Assembly (NCBI GenBank): GCA_963780895.1
Contig: CAWAEG010000001.1
Span: 1,178,001 to 1,242,000 of the forward strand
Length of the DNA: 64,000 nt
From: DASQFI01 sp963780895
Lineage (GTDB): Bacteria; Acidobacteriota; Vicinamibacteria; Vicinamibacterales; SCN-69-37
Direction: 5' to 3'
Shown: piece after piece, positions 52,353-60,958 of the stretch
Numbering within the stretch: position 1 is the first letter of the stretch
How the letters are laid out: every line of letters starts with the position of its first letter
The notes under the pieces: generated by a model
Databases searched by the model: none
What the model was told of the DNA's origin: nothing
The model's input: the letters and a program-made list of their open reading frames with translations, nothing else
Position numbers and translations under genes: made by a program

Positions 52353-52664
52353 TCAGGCGCCCGGCCGGATGAGCCGGTTGTAAATCGTCGCCACCGTTCT
52401 CCCGATGGCATACCCGACGACAAAGGCGTACACGAATCCGATGACGCTTCCAATCCAGGTGACGCTGTAGCCCGGAAAATAGATCCGGACGAGACCCAGG
52501 TGCGGGCCGGGATTCGGGCCCCCCTTGACCACCAGGATCACGGTTGCCAGGAACAGCCCGAGCCCGAGCAGCAGGCCGATGGCAATGCCCCAGCCCTGCT
52601 CGCTCGCGCGGAGGATCGTCCGGCGAAGTGCCTGTTCCTCCTCGATCGTGAGTTGATTCGCCAT
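52353..52664 (-). CDS. Small membrane protein of unknown function
   Basis: A 103-residue protein with an acidic N-terminal helix (IEEEQALRRTIL) and two membrane helices (about 25-45 and 70-93). The loop between them is GGPNPGPHLGLVRIYFPGYSVTW. It resembles its upstream neighbour in layout (helix, aromatic loop with YFxGY, helix with GFxxGxxxG), so both may have come from one duplication. I do not recognise a named family. It starts 9 bp after the neighbour's stop, so the pair is co-transcribed. The 237 bp downstream (52116-52352) contain a palindrome CCTTGCAAGG (52246-52255) and a GAAAAG/CTTTTC hairpin near 52327-52340 but no gene. Confidence 0.7.
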   Translation of the reverse strand: MANQLTIEEEQALRRTILRASEQGWGIAIGLLLGLGLFLATVILVVKGGPNPGPHLGLVRIYFPGYSVTWIGSVIGFVYAFVVGYAIGRTVATIYNRLIRPGA

Positions 52665-52673
52665 ATCGTCAGC

Positions 52674-53117
52674 TCAAATGTGATCCAGAAAATCGCTCGA
52701 CTGCGCGAGCGACGCTTTCGCCCGGACGACGAAGAGCCAGGTGGCGACGGAGACGTTTCTCAGGAACGCGAGAAACCACCCGCCGGCGAACCCGGCGACG
52801 AATCCCCACCAGACGCCGATGAGCGCGCCGCGCCACGTCGTGTCGTATCCGTAGAAGTACTGCGAGAGCAGATCGATCGGGATGTCCGTCGGCTTCGCGA
52901 TCATGTGAAAGATCGTGACGACGAGGACGAGGAGCGCGGTCGTTACGCCGACGGCGATGCCCAGCGCCCGTTTGTGCAGCGGTGCGAACGCCCGGGCCAG
53001 GGCGCGCTGGACCGAATCCGCATCGGAGGGCACGGGCATCTTGTGAGGCGACGCACTCGGCGAGGCCAGTTTCGCTGAGCTTAGCACGGCTGATCGAGTG
53101 TGGCGAACGACCGTCAT
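52674..53117 (-). CDS. Small membrane protein of unknown function, paralogous layout to 52353-52664
   Basis: The ATG at 53117 overlaps the deacetylase stop (ATGA) and has GAGG 8 bases upstream, giving 147 residues; an ATG at 53039 is a weaker alternative. After a basic, low-complexity N-terminal region come two helices (about 68-90 and 112-135) with the loop IDLLSQYFYGYDTTWRGALIGVWWGF, comparable to the YFPGYSVTWIG loop of the next gene. No catalytic motif is seen. It is in the same operon as the deacetylase and GT4 genes, so a supporting membrane role is likely. Confidence 0.65.
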   Translation of the reverse strand: MTVVRHTRSAVLSSAKLASPSASPHKMPVPSDADSVQRALARAFAPLHKRALGIAVGVTTALLVLVVTIFHMIAKPTDIPIDLLSQYFYGYDTTWRGALIGVWWGFVAGFAGGWFLAFLRNVSVATWLFVVRAKASLAQSSDFLDHI

Positions 53118-53848
53118 GTGAGGACCTCGCGGAGCTGACGTCGCAGCCGCACCGACCAGAGAAGGCGACGGAACCTCGACGTGCCCCAGCTTTCGAGCGC
53201 GCCAGGCTCGCGCAAGTAATACATGTCCAGCCGCGGAATCCACATCGGCGGATCCTGCCGCGTGAGCGTCGAGAAGCGTGTGGTGAGGCCGGACTGAAAA
53301 CGCCTGCGCGCCACCGCCGCGATCCGCTCGTCCACGTCCCCGTACGGATACGCGAAGTGATCGACGCGAACGCCGAGCCGCCTGCCGAGGTCCTGCACGC
53401 AGCCGTCGATTTCGTCGTCGAGCCCGGCGGCCGTCAGCGTGGTCAGCCGGGGGTGCGACCGGGTGTGCGCGCCGATCGCCACGCCCCGGCCTGCGAGCCG
53501 CTCGAGATCGGACCAGCCGAGGAGCGGCAGCGTCGGAATGCCGGGTTCCGCCTGTCCGCGCCAGGCGTTCGAACCGCCGACGTGTCCCGAGACGACGAAC
53601 AGCGTGACCGGCAGACCCTGCTCCAGAAGCTGATCCGCGGCCTGCTGGAAGTTCATGAAGCCGTCGTCGAACGTGATCGCGACCGCCGGCTCCGGATCTT
53701 CGGGATCGAGGACGAGGAGATCGCCGAGCGGCAGCACGCGGACGCCGCCGCCAGCCAGCCAGCGCACGTGCTGGCTGAAGACGGCCGGCGGTACCGAGAT
53801 GGGCGAGCCGCTGTCGTCGAGCGAGTGATACGTGAGGATGGCCCGCAT
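53114..53848 (-). CDS. Polysaccharide deacetylase (CE4/NodB family)
   Basis: A 244-residue NodB-homology domain. Signature elements are TYHSLD at the N-terminus, TFDDGFMNF (59-67) with the catalytic Asp pair 61-62, HTRSHPRLT (128-136, metal-binding H-x3-H) and FAYPYGDVDERI. It should remove N-acetyl groups from a GlcNAc-type glycan. No signal peptide is visible, which suggests action on a lipid-linked or cytosolic precursor, though the family is often exported. It overlaps the small membrane gene by 4 bases and its start is 4 bp after the GT4 stop. Confidence 0.86.
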   Translation of the reverse strand: MRAILTYHSLDDSGSPISVPPAVFSQHVRWLAGGGVRVLPLGDLLVLDPEDPEPAVAITFDDGFMNFQQAADQLLEQGLPVTLFVVSGHVGGSNAWRGQAEPGIPTLPLLGWSDLERLAGRGVAIGAHTRSHPRLTTLTAAGLDDEIDGCVQDLGRRLGVRVDHFAYPYGDVDERIAAVARRRFQSGLTTRFSTLTRQDPPMWIPRLDMYYLREPGALESWGTSRFRRLLWSVRLRRQLREVLT

Positions 53849-53852
53849 GGCG

Positions 53853-55121
53853 CTACCCGAGCCAGTCCGGCGGAGAACCGCCCCGGCGCACCGTTCGCTC
53901 CTCGGCCGCGCGCGCCACCAGATCCAGATACCGCGTCACGACGACGTCCTCGGACCAGCGGTCGCGACAGGCCCGATAGGCGCGCGCGCGAAGCTCGGCA
54001 CGGCACTCCGGCGCCGCCTGCTGCAACCGGCGCATCGCGGCCACGAGCTCCTCGTCGTTCGCGAAGAGCTCGCCGCCGCCTGACTGCTCGACGATCTCGG
54101 GAAACGGTCCGATGCGCCGCGCGATCACCGGCGCCTGGTACCGGAAGGCTTCGATCAGCACGATGCCGAAGGTTTCGTATCCGACCGACGGCACGATAAC
54201 GGCGAGCGCGTGGTGATAGTAGCGATCGAGCTCGGCGTTCGGTATCCGGCCAAGGAAACGCACCCGCGGATTGCCGGCAGCCAGCGCCTTCAATCGCTCC
54301 GCGTCGTCGCCGTCGCCGACGACGAGCAGATCGGCCTCGGGATAGCGCGCGAAAACGGGGATCACCGTGTCGAGCCCCTTGATGCGTTCGAGACGTCCGA
54401 CGAACAGAAAGTACGGACGATCGTGCGGCGATGACGCGGTGACGGCCGGCGGCTGGTCCGGGAACGCGCCCGGCAGGAAGTACGGCAACACCTCCATGGG
54501 CCGCGGAAACCCGAATTCGTGATGTTTCTGGCGGCTGAATTCGCTGCGGGCGATGAAGACATCCACGTGCTCGAGCTGGCGGCCCAGATAGCCGGTGTAG
54601 CGCCAGAGCTGCGGCGGACGCCGGTACGTGAGCACGCAGCGCAGGCATTGCGGTCCCGTGCAGACTTCGCGGTTGTGGCGCCACAACACATGGCTCGGGC
54701 AGACCAGCCAGTGTTCCTGCGCGAGATAGAGACGCACCGCGTCGCCGCCGAACGAGAGCAGGCCAGGCCCGCCGACGAGCGAGACGTTGTTGAAGGTGAC
54801 GACGTCGAACGGGTGTTCGCGGAAGAGCCGCGCCAGCCGGCGTCCGTGAACGATCGGCCGGCCGGTCTGCTGCGTGAGAAACGGCGCCACCATGCCCAGC
54901 CGGCTCCGAAGGCCGATGACCTCGACGCCGTCGCGCACCGCCGGCGCAGCGGGCTTCTTGTGCGCGAGGGACTGGTACGCGTCCACGTCGTGCACGACGG
55001 TGACGTGATGCCCGCGCCGCGTGAGCGCGCGCGCCAGGCGTTCGACGTCGATCCCGTCGCCGCCGAAGTTGAACGGCGGATAGAACGTGGTGGGCAGGCA
55101 GAAGCGGAGAGGGCGCTTCAT
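53853..55121 (-). CDS. GT4-family glycosyltransferase
   Basis: A 422-residue GT-B enzyme. The N-terminal domain begins with RFCLPTTFYPPFNFGGDGIDV and carries a Cys-rich stretch (CPSHVLWRHNREVCTGPQ, about 152-172) typical of a subset of GT4 proteins. The donor site is in the C-terminal half: FVGRLERIKGLDTVI, and GYETFGIVLIEAF (314-326) with the E-x7-E motif. It should transfer an activated sugar to a lipid-linked acceptor. Start ATG 55121 overlaps the preceding GT4 stop by 4 bases; the longer open frame upstream is rejected as antisense shadow of the same region. Confidence 0.88.
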   Translation of the reverse strand: MKRPLRFCLPTTFYPPFNFGGDGIDVERLARALTRRGHHVTVVHDVDAYQSLAHKKPAAPAVRDGVEVIGLRSRLGMVAPFLTQQTGRPIVHGRRLARLFREHPFDVVTFNNVSLVGGPGLLSFGGDAVRLYLAQEHWLVCPSHVLWRHNREVCTGPQCLRCVLTYRRPPQLWRYTGYLGRQLEHVDVFIARSEFSRQKHHEFGFPRPMEVLPYFLPGAFPDQPPAVTASSPHDRPYFLFVGRLERIKGLDTVIPVFARYPEADLLVVGDGDDAERLKALAAGNPRVRFLGRIPNAELDRYYHHALAVIVPSVGYETFGIVLIEAFRYQAPVIARRIGPFPEIVEQSGGGELFANDEELVAAMRRLQQAAPECRAELRARAYRACRDRWSEDVVVTRYLDLVARAAEERTVRRGGSPPDWLG

Positions 55122-56293
55122 GCGGCCGCCTCCTCGATCGCGTCGAGGGCGGATCGCGCGCCCCGCGGCCAGGTCAACGCGGCGGCGCGGATGCGCGCCA
55201 TGTCCGCCAGGCGGGCGTGCAGCGGCGCATCGGTGGCGAGCGTTTCGATCGCGGCCGCGAGGCCCGCCTCGTCGCGCGGCGCGACGAACAATCCGGCGCC
55301 GTCGAGGAGCGCCGGCAGCGGGCTCGACGTCGTGGCGATGACCGGCGTTCCGCAGGCCGCCGCCTCGACCGCGGGCAACCCGAAGCCTTCGTTCTCGGAC
55401 GGCAGAACGAGAGCGAGCGCGCCCGAGTGCAGATGCCGGATGTCGGCGTCGGGCAGAAAGCCGGGCCAGAGCACCAGCCCTTCGGTGCCGCACGCCCGGA
55501 TCGTGTCGCGGATGGCGGCGAGGTTGCTCAGGAACGCGTCGCCCGAGAGCGCGCCGATCAGGACCAGGAACAGTGGCCGGGAGAGTCGAGCTGATACCTG
55601 CTGATGCGCCCGCACCATGACGTCAAGGTTCTTGTGAGGACTGAATCCTCCCACATAAGTCAGCCACCGCGCGCCAGGCGGCAGACCGATGCGCCGGGCC
55701 AGATCGGCGATCTCGTCGTGCGACTGGCTCGGCCGGTAATCGGCCGCCGGCGCCTCGAGCGCCACGCGGATGCGCCTGGCCGGAATGCCATGCACTTCGG
55801 CGATTTCCTTCGCCGCGAATTCCGAGACCGTCAGCACCAGCCGCGCCTGCCACAGAGCCAGTTTCACCTTGAGCCGCCAAAAAAGCCGCGCGCGCGCGGT
55901 TGGCAGGGTCAACCGCGGAAACCGCTCGGCGATCGCGTCGTGCAGTGTCACCACGGCGGGCAGACCGGGCGGAACCGGAAAGTACGAGTAGACCGTGGGC
56001 GAGAAAAACACGTCAAGCCGCTCGCGGGCGAGCGCTCGTGACAGCCGCAGCATGTCGAACGGGGACCGGTAGCTGTCGGCCGAGGCCGCGGTGGTCGGCG
56101 ACGCATGCTGCGCGACGACGACCCGGCGAACGTTGCCGGCGGTGAGGTCGAAGCGGGCGGCCGCGCGCTCGTCGAGCAGACAGACGAACTCGTGCTCGCG
56201 GCCGATGGGGACCATGGCCCTGACCAGTTCACGGGTGAACCGGCCGTAGCCGCGGCCGTTAGCCCAGCAGGTCGCATCGACCCCGATACGCAT
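55118..56293 (-). CDS. GT4-family glycosyltransferase
   Basis: A 391-residue GT-B enzyme of the GT4 type, with RGYGRFTREL at the N-terminus, VTLHDAIAERFP, TVSEFAAKEIAE, YVGGFSPHKNLDVMV (donor-site strand) and the E-x7-E motif ENEGFGLPAVEAAACGTPVIA. The fold and order are those of mannosyltransferase-like GT4 enzymes. Its start is 3 bp after the FAD oxidoreductase stop, so it is in the same operon. The acceptor is unknown, but two successive GT4 genes plus a deacetylase suggest a short repeat unit being assembled on a lipid. Confidence 0.88.
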   Translation of the reverse strand: MRIGVDATCWANGRGYGRFTRELVRAMVPIGREHEFVCLLDERAAARFDLTAGNVRRVVVAQHASPTTAASADSYRSPFDMLRLSRALARERLDVFFSPTVYSYFPVPPGLPAVVTLHDAIAERFPRLTLPTARARLFWRLKVKLALWQARLVLTVSEFAAKEIAEVHGIPARRIRVALEAPAADYRPSQSHDEIADLARRIGLPPGARWLTYVGGFSPHKNLDVMVRAHQQVSARLSRPLFLVLIGALSGDAFLSNLAAIRDTIRACGTEGLVLWPGFLPDADIRHLHSGALALVLPSENEGFGLPAVEAAACGTPVIATTSSPLPALLDGAGLFVAPRDEAGLAAAIETLATDAPLHARLADMARIRAAALTWPRGARSALDAIEEAAA

Positions 56294-56296
56294 GGC

Positions 56297-57787
56297 TCAG
56301 GCGCTTGCCGCCTTGCGGCGCGCCGGCGGCTCGAGCTTCTGCTCCTCGTGATACTCGAAGTCCGTGTTGACGTCCCAGATGTCGTGCGACGCGCCCTGCA
56401 TGTTCCAGACGGCCATCATCGCCGCCAGCATGGAGTGGTCCTGGTTGTTGTACTTGTGCATGCCGTTGCGACCGACCGTGTGCAGGTTCGAAATCGGATC
56501 GATGAACGACCGGATGACGTCGAGATGCCCGCGGTACGCGGCGTCGTAGATGGGATACGCCTTCGGCATCCGGATGACGCAGCCATCCATGACATCCGCC
56601 TGCTTCGCGAGACCCAGGGCCTCGAGCTCCCGGCCCGCCTGTTCGATCAGATCCTCGTCCTGGCTCTCCCAGAGGCCGTCGCCCTTGAAGCAGAAGTACT
56701 CGAGCCCGAGGCATGTCGTGCCCGGCGTCGGCACCATCGCCGCGCTCCAGTTGTTGAAGTTCTGAATGCGGCCAACCTTGACTCCGGGAGTGTGGATGTA
56801 GATCCAGTTGTCCGGGAACAGCTTGTCCTTCTGCAGCATGAGCGCGACCGTCAGAAAGTCGCGGTAGCGCAAGCCTTCGGCCGCTTCGTGAATCGGCGCG
56901 GGCACGCCGGGTGCCATCGCGCGCACCAGACTGCGAATCGGCATCGTGGTGATGAAGTGCTCGGCCTCGAACGTCCGATCGCCGTCCGGCGTCTTGGCGG
57001 TCACCGCCGTGATGCGCCCGTTCCGGACGTGAAAGCGATCGACGTAGTGGTTGAGCAGCACCGGATGGCCGCGCTCGACGACGCGATCGCGGCACATCTC
57101 CCACATCTGGCCCGGACCAAGACGCGGGTACTGGAACTCGTGGATGAGCGTCTTGATCTTCGACGGGCGCTTCGTGATCGTCGTCGCCGAGAGAATCGCC
57201 TTGGCCAGAGAGAGTCCCTGGATGCGCTGAGCGGCCCATTCGGCGCGAATCTCCGTGCACGGGATGCCCCAGACCTTTTCGGTGTACGTCTTGAAGAAGA
57301 TCTCGTACAACCGCTTGCCGAAGCGGTTCGTGACCCACTGCTCGAAGTTCTCTTCGACGGCGTAGGGCCAGTAATGCCACTTCACGTAGCTCAGGAAGAT
57401 GAGCAGCGCGTTCAGAGGGCCGAGGCCCTTCAGCGCGTTGCTGGCCTTGAGCGGATAGTCGAAGAACGTGCCGTTGTAGTGAATCCGCGAGAGCCGCGGA
57501 ACCGAGATGAATTCATTGCCCAGGATCTCGTGCCACAGCTCCTCGACCGGCCCGATCTTGGTGAAGAACCGGTGACCCCCGATGTCGAACCGGAAGCCCT
57601 TGTGCCGCGCCGTCCGGGAGAGTCCCCCGACGATGTCGTCGGCCTCGAGAACCGTCACGCGTACGTCGGCGAGCTTGGCCAGCTGGTACGCCGCCGTCAG
57701 ACCCGCGGGGCCCGCGCCGACGATGGCGACGCGATCGCCCGGTTTCAGTTGTGCGACCGATCGAGCCTTGGAAACGTAATCACCCAT
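56297..57787 (-). CDS. FAD-dependent oxidoreductase (UGM/amine-oxidase-like)
   Basis: A 496-residue flavoprotein with GAGPAGLTAAY (24-34), VLEADDIVGGLSRT (45-58) and the downstream FDIGGHRFFTK. The later GTPG-NNWSAAM block and the C-terminal NLHTVGRNGMHKYNNQDHSMLAA contact the FAD. It resembles the group of FAD proteins common in glycan loci (UDP-galactopyranose mutase-like or desaturase-like), but the reaction is not clear. A related, shorter member is at 3363-4787. It is the first gene of the long minus-strand operon, with a 309-bp region upstream. Confidence 0.8.
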   Translation of the reverse strand: MGDYVSKARSVAQLKPGDRVAIVGAGPAGLTAAYQLAKLADVRVTVLEADDIVGGLSRTARHKGFRFDIGGHRFFTKIGPVEELWHEILGNEFISVPRLSRIHYNGTFFDYPLKASNALKGLGPLNALLIFLSYVKWHYWPYAVEENFEQWVTNRFGKRLYEIFFKTYTEKVWGIPCTEIRAEWAAQRIQGLSLAKAILSATTITKRPSKIKTLIHEFQYPRLGPGQMWEMCRDRVVERGHPVLLNHYVDRFHVRNGRITAVTAKTPDGDRTFEAEHFITTMPIRSLVRAMAPGVPAPIHEAAEGLRYRDFLTVALMLQKDKLFPDNWIYIHTPGVKVGRIQNFNNWSAAMVPTPGTTCLGLEYFCFKGDGLWESQDEDLIEQAGRELEALGLAKQADVMDGCVIRMPKAYPIYDAAYRGHLDVIRSFIDPISNLHTVGRNGMHKYNNQDHSMLAAMMAVWNMQGASHDIWDVNTDFEYHEEQKLEPPARRKAASA

Positions 57788-58096
57788 TCTGTCAGCGGAG
57801 CCCCCTCCGAGCGTTGGCGTCCGTCCGTGAGGTTGGCGTTACACAGCAAGACTCGAACCGCCCGGGTGCAGAGTTTTTCGTCGTTTCCGGGCAGATCCTG
57901 GGGCAGGTTAGGGAATGGCCTTGAAAATGACGCCAGTCTGTTGAGATCTGACAGAAGAAAGTCAGCCTTTGCGGGGACTTTCGTCTCGGACAGTTCCGAC
58001 AGTCCGCGGAGCGGCAGGAAAGATTAGGGAGAATCACGAGGCCCGAACGGGCCGATTTTGTGTCGAATGGTAGGCCTTTTGCTCTGATCGGGCCCC
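57788..58096. other. 309-bp divergent intergenic region
   Basis: This gap lies between two divergent starts (FAD oxidoreductase at 57787 and GT2 at 58097), so it should hold both promoters. No protein-coding frame in it is supported. A GGCCCG-AA-CGGGCC stem (58040-58053) followed by GATTTTG lies 43 bp before the GT2 start, and the 9-base direct repeat GACAGTTCC/GACAGTCCG is at about 57989-58006. I cannot identify -35/-10 boxes with confidence. Confidence 0.55.
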
Positions 58097-59179
58097 GTGA
58101 TCTCCCCGGCGACGAGTCTGTCGCGAGCCTCGGCGACCGTCATAATCCCGTTCCATCGGAACCTGCAGCACCTCGAGCAGAGCCTGCGGGCCGTCCGGCG
58201 GTCCATGCCCGACGCGGAGATCATCGTCGCGGCCGACGGCGCGCTCGAAGACTGCCGGCCGCTCGCCGAATCCTGCGAGGCCCGGGTGATCGACATCGAC
58301 GGTCCGCTCGGGCCAGCGGCGGCGCGCAACCGCGGAGCGGCCGCGGCCCGCGGCGACGTCCTGATGTTCGTCGATTCGGATGTCGCCGTCGCGCCCGATG
58401 CGTTACCCGGTATGCTGGAACTATTCGCGAACGAGCCAGATGTCTCGGCCGTGTTCGGGGCGTACGACGAGGCGCCGCCGGAGCCGAACTTCATGTCTCA
58501 ATATCGGAACCTGTCGCATTCGTACGTCCATCAGATCGGCACGCGGGACGCGGTGACCTTCTGGGCCGGCCTCGGGGCGGTCCGTGCCGGGGCGTTCCGG
58601 ACGGTTGGCGGCTTCGACGAGCGATTCACGCGGCCGTCGGTGGAGGACATCGAGCTCGGCTACCGGCTCACACGGGCCGGCTACAAGATCCGCCTGGCGC
58701 CCGAGTTCCGCGGCAAACACTTCAAGCGATGGACGCTGCCGGGCAGCATCGTGATTGACATCGCGGCGCGCGGAATCCCGTGGGCGCAGCTGCTCCAGAA
58801 GTTCCGGAAGTTCTCGAACGATCTCAACACGCGCGTGGAGCTGCGGCTCTCTGTCCTGCTCTCGTACCTGCTGCTCGCGTCGCTGGCGGGACTCGTTGTG
58901 ACGCCGTGGGCCGGTCTCATCGCGGCCGCAGCTCTCGGCGGTCTACTCGTGCTCAACTACCGCTACTACCAGTGGTTCGTCCGTCAGCGCGGCCTCTGGT
59001 TCGGCATCCGCGTCGTTCCCGCGCACATCGTCCATCACCTGTGTAACGGGTTGTCGTTCGTGATCGGCACCGGCCTCTTTGCGGCCGGCCGCTTCGGGCT
59101 CGTCCTGCCAGGAGCGCTTCCCCAGGCGGTCTGGACGCGGTCGGCCCATTCGCCGGCGTTGCCCCAGTCCCGGTCGTAG
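58097..59179 (+). CDS. GT2-family glycosyltransferase with C-terminal membrane region
   Basis: A 360-residue GT2 enzyme from a GTG start. The GT-A domain has ATVIIPFHRNLQHLEQSL, AADGALEDC, LMFVDSDVAVAPDAL (about 109-123) and GGFDERFTRPSVEDIELGYRL, where D-E-D is the usual base and metal site. From about 250 come two membrane helices and a hydrophobic tail (about 265-345). It likely adds a sugar to a lipid-linked acceptor. It leads the plus-strand run with a GT39-like gene 4 bp downstream. Confidence 0.84.
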   Translation: MISPATSLSRASATVIIPFHRNLQHLEQSLRAVRRSMPDAEIIVAADGALEDCRPLAESCEARVIDIDGPLGPAAARNRGAAAARGDVLMFVDSDVAVAPDALPGMLELFANEPDVSAVFGAYDEAPPEPNFMSQYRNLSHSYVHQIGTRDAVTFWAGLGAVRAGAFRTVGGFDERFTRPSVEDIELGYRLTRAGYKIRLAPEFRGKHFKRWTLPGSIVIDIAARGIPWAQLLQKFRKFSNDLNTRVELRLSVLLSYLLLASLAGLVVTPWAGLIAAAALGGLLVLNYRYYQWFVRQRGLWFGIRVVPAHIVHHLCNGLSFVIGTGLFAAGRFGLVLPGALPQAVWTRSAHSPALPQSRS

Positions 59180-59183
59180 CGTG

Positions 59184-60947
59184 ATGTCTTCCCAGATGCG
59201 ACGCGGACTGCCCGGCCCCGGCTTCCCGGAGGCCGGCTCGATCGATCCGGAGGCCATGGACGCTGTGGGCGTCCGTGCCGAGCCCGTGCGTCCGGTGCCG
59301 GCCATCCGGAGGACTCGCTCGCTTCTGTCCGGCATCGTGCTCATCGGCCTCGTGCTCGCCTCGCGCGGACTGACGAATGAAGGTCTCGTGTCGCTCCAGG
59401 GCGACATGCCGCGCTACATGATGAACGGCGTGTTCTTCTACGACCTCCTCCTGTCCGGGGGAGCCTGGAGCGTGGAGGGATTGCAGCGGTTCGCCGAACA
59501 TTACTACGCGAAGTATCCGGCGCTGTCGCTCGGCCACCATCCGCCGCTGCTCGCGGCCGCGCTCGCCCCCGTCTATGCCGTGATGGGCGTGTCGGTCTTC
59601 TCGTCGCGCATCGTCATCCTCGCGTGCCTCGCGATTGCCACGATCGCGTTGTTCGCGCTGACGCGTCGTCTCTATGACGATCGCGTGGCGCTCTGGGCGG
59701 CGCTGCTGTTCGTCACGAACCCTGTGGTCACGAGCTTCGGCCAGGCGGTGATGTCGGAAATGCCGATGATCGCGCTGGTGCTCCTCGCGACGTCCTCCCT
59801 CGTACGTTTTCGGGATACGGGCCGCTCGCGCGACTACGCCTGGTTCATTCTCATGGCGAACGCGAGCCTGTACGCCAAGCAACTCGCCGTGTTCGTCGCG
59901 CCCGTCTACGTGCTGTTGCTGCTCGTGTTTGTCGGCTGGCGGCGGCTGTTCAAGCCGGACGTCTTCTGGCTCACCGTGCTCGGGGTGGTGCTCTGCGCGC
60001 CGATCGTCGTCATGACATACGTCCTGTCGCCGTTCAACGTCGCGATGGTCAGGTTCATCTCGTCGCAGACGGGAAGTGCGTTCGGACTGGCGCCGCAACC
60101 ATCGGTCCTGTGGGCGATTATGAACGGTCACCTGTCGCTGCCCGTGATCGGCATCGTGATTTGCGGCGCGATCGCGGCCATCCTCCGTCTCGATCGACGG
60201 GTGTTGATCTCGCTCCTGTGGATGTCGTCGGTGTTGCTGTCCGTCCTGTTCGTGACGGGCCGGATCGATCCCCCGCGCTACGGCTTTGTCGCCATGCCGG
60301 CCTACTTCCTGTGCGCGGCGGGTCTCCTGGCCAGCATGCGTTCGATGGTGGGCCGCCGGGTGGCGACGGCGGCGCTGGCCTTCGCGGTCGGCTGGCAGCT
60401 CTGGGCGGGGCGGAAGGTGACGCCGACAGGCGCGGAAGGCTACGAGGCCGCCGCCCAATACGTGTTGTCGCAACCGGCGTCATCGCCGACCATCCTGTTC
60501 AGCGGTCCGGTGGACACCGGCTACTTCGTCTTCTTCGTCCGCAAGCACGATCCCGCCGGTCAGCACGTCGTCCTGCGGTCGGACAAGCTTCTCACGACGT
60601 CCAGGATGGGGCGATCCAGCGTCAAGGACCGCATCATGGATCGCCAGGAGATCTACGGTCTCCTTCGCGCCTACGGCACGCGGTTCGTGGTCATCGAAGA
60701 TCAGCCCAGCGACTCTCAGGTGCTCGACTGGCTCCGCGAAGAGCTCACGACGGATCGATTCATCGAGCGTCACCGGATTCCGATCGGAACGACCGATAAA
60801 CGGCTGCGGGGTGTCTCGCTCGCGATTTACGAATACCGCGACGCCCAGCCGCCCGATCCGGATGTCAATCTGGAGCTCAGCGTGCCGCTGGTTCGACGGA
60901 CCGTTCGCGTGCCGCTCGACGAGTTGATCGACGTCGGCCGGCAATAA
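59184..60947 (+). CDS. GT39-like polytopic glycosyltransferase
   Basis: A 587-residue protein read from ATG 59184 (GTG 59181 is adjacent). After the first helix comes TNEGLVSLQGDMPRYMMNG with acidic residues in the donor site, then HHPPLLAAALAPV; about ten helices and a soluble C-terminal domain of about 150 residues follow. The layout is that of polyprenyl-phosphate-sugar-dependent transferases. It lies 4 bp after the GT2 gene and 11 bp before the O-antigen-ligase-like gene. Confidence 0.76.
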   Translation: MSSQMRRGLPGPGFPEAGSIDPEAMDAVGVRAEPVRPVPAIRRTRSLLSGIVLIGLVLASRGLTNEGLVSLQGDMPRYMMNGVFFYDLLLSGGAWSVEGLQRFAEHYYAKYPALSLGHHPPLLAAALAPVYAVMGVSVFSSRIVILACLAIATIALFALTRRLYDDRVALWAALLFVTNPVVTSFGQAVMSEMPMIALVLLATSSLVRFRDTGRSRDYAWFILMANASLYAKQLAVFVAPVYVLLLLVFVGWRRLFKPDVFWLTVLGVVLCAPIVVMTYVLSPFNVAMVRFISSQTGSAFGLAPQPSVLWAIMNGHLSLPVIGIVICGAIAAILRLDRRVLISLLWMSSVLLSVLFVTGRIDPPRYGFVAMPAYFLCAAGLLASMRSMVGRRVATAALAFAVGWQLWAGRKVTPTGAEGYEAAAQYVLSQPASSPTILFSGPVDTGYFVFFVRKHDPAGQHVVLRSDKLLTTSRMGRSSVKDRIMDRQEIYGLLRAYGTRFVVIEDQPSDSQVLDWLREELTTDRFIERHRIPIGTTDKRLRGVSLAIYEYRDAQPPDPDVNLELSVPLVRRTVRVPLDELIDVGRQ

Positions 60948-60958
60948 GCGTCTGGAAC

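Noticed and set aside
3363..57787. The two FAD oxidoreductases as true UDP-galactopyranose mutases
   Set aside because: Both share the FAD fold but have different lengths and no diagnostic mutase residues that I can identify, so a specific function is not claimed.
58953..60473. 506-codon minus-strand frame opposite the GT39-like gene
   Set aside because: Composition dominated by Arg, His and Gln with no domain; antisense shadow of a real membrane gene.
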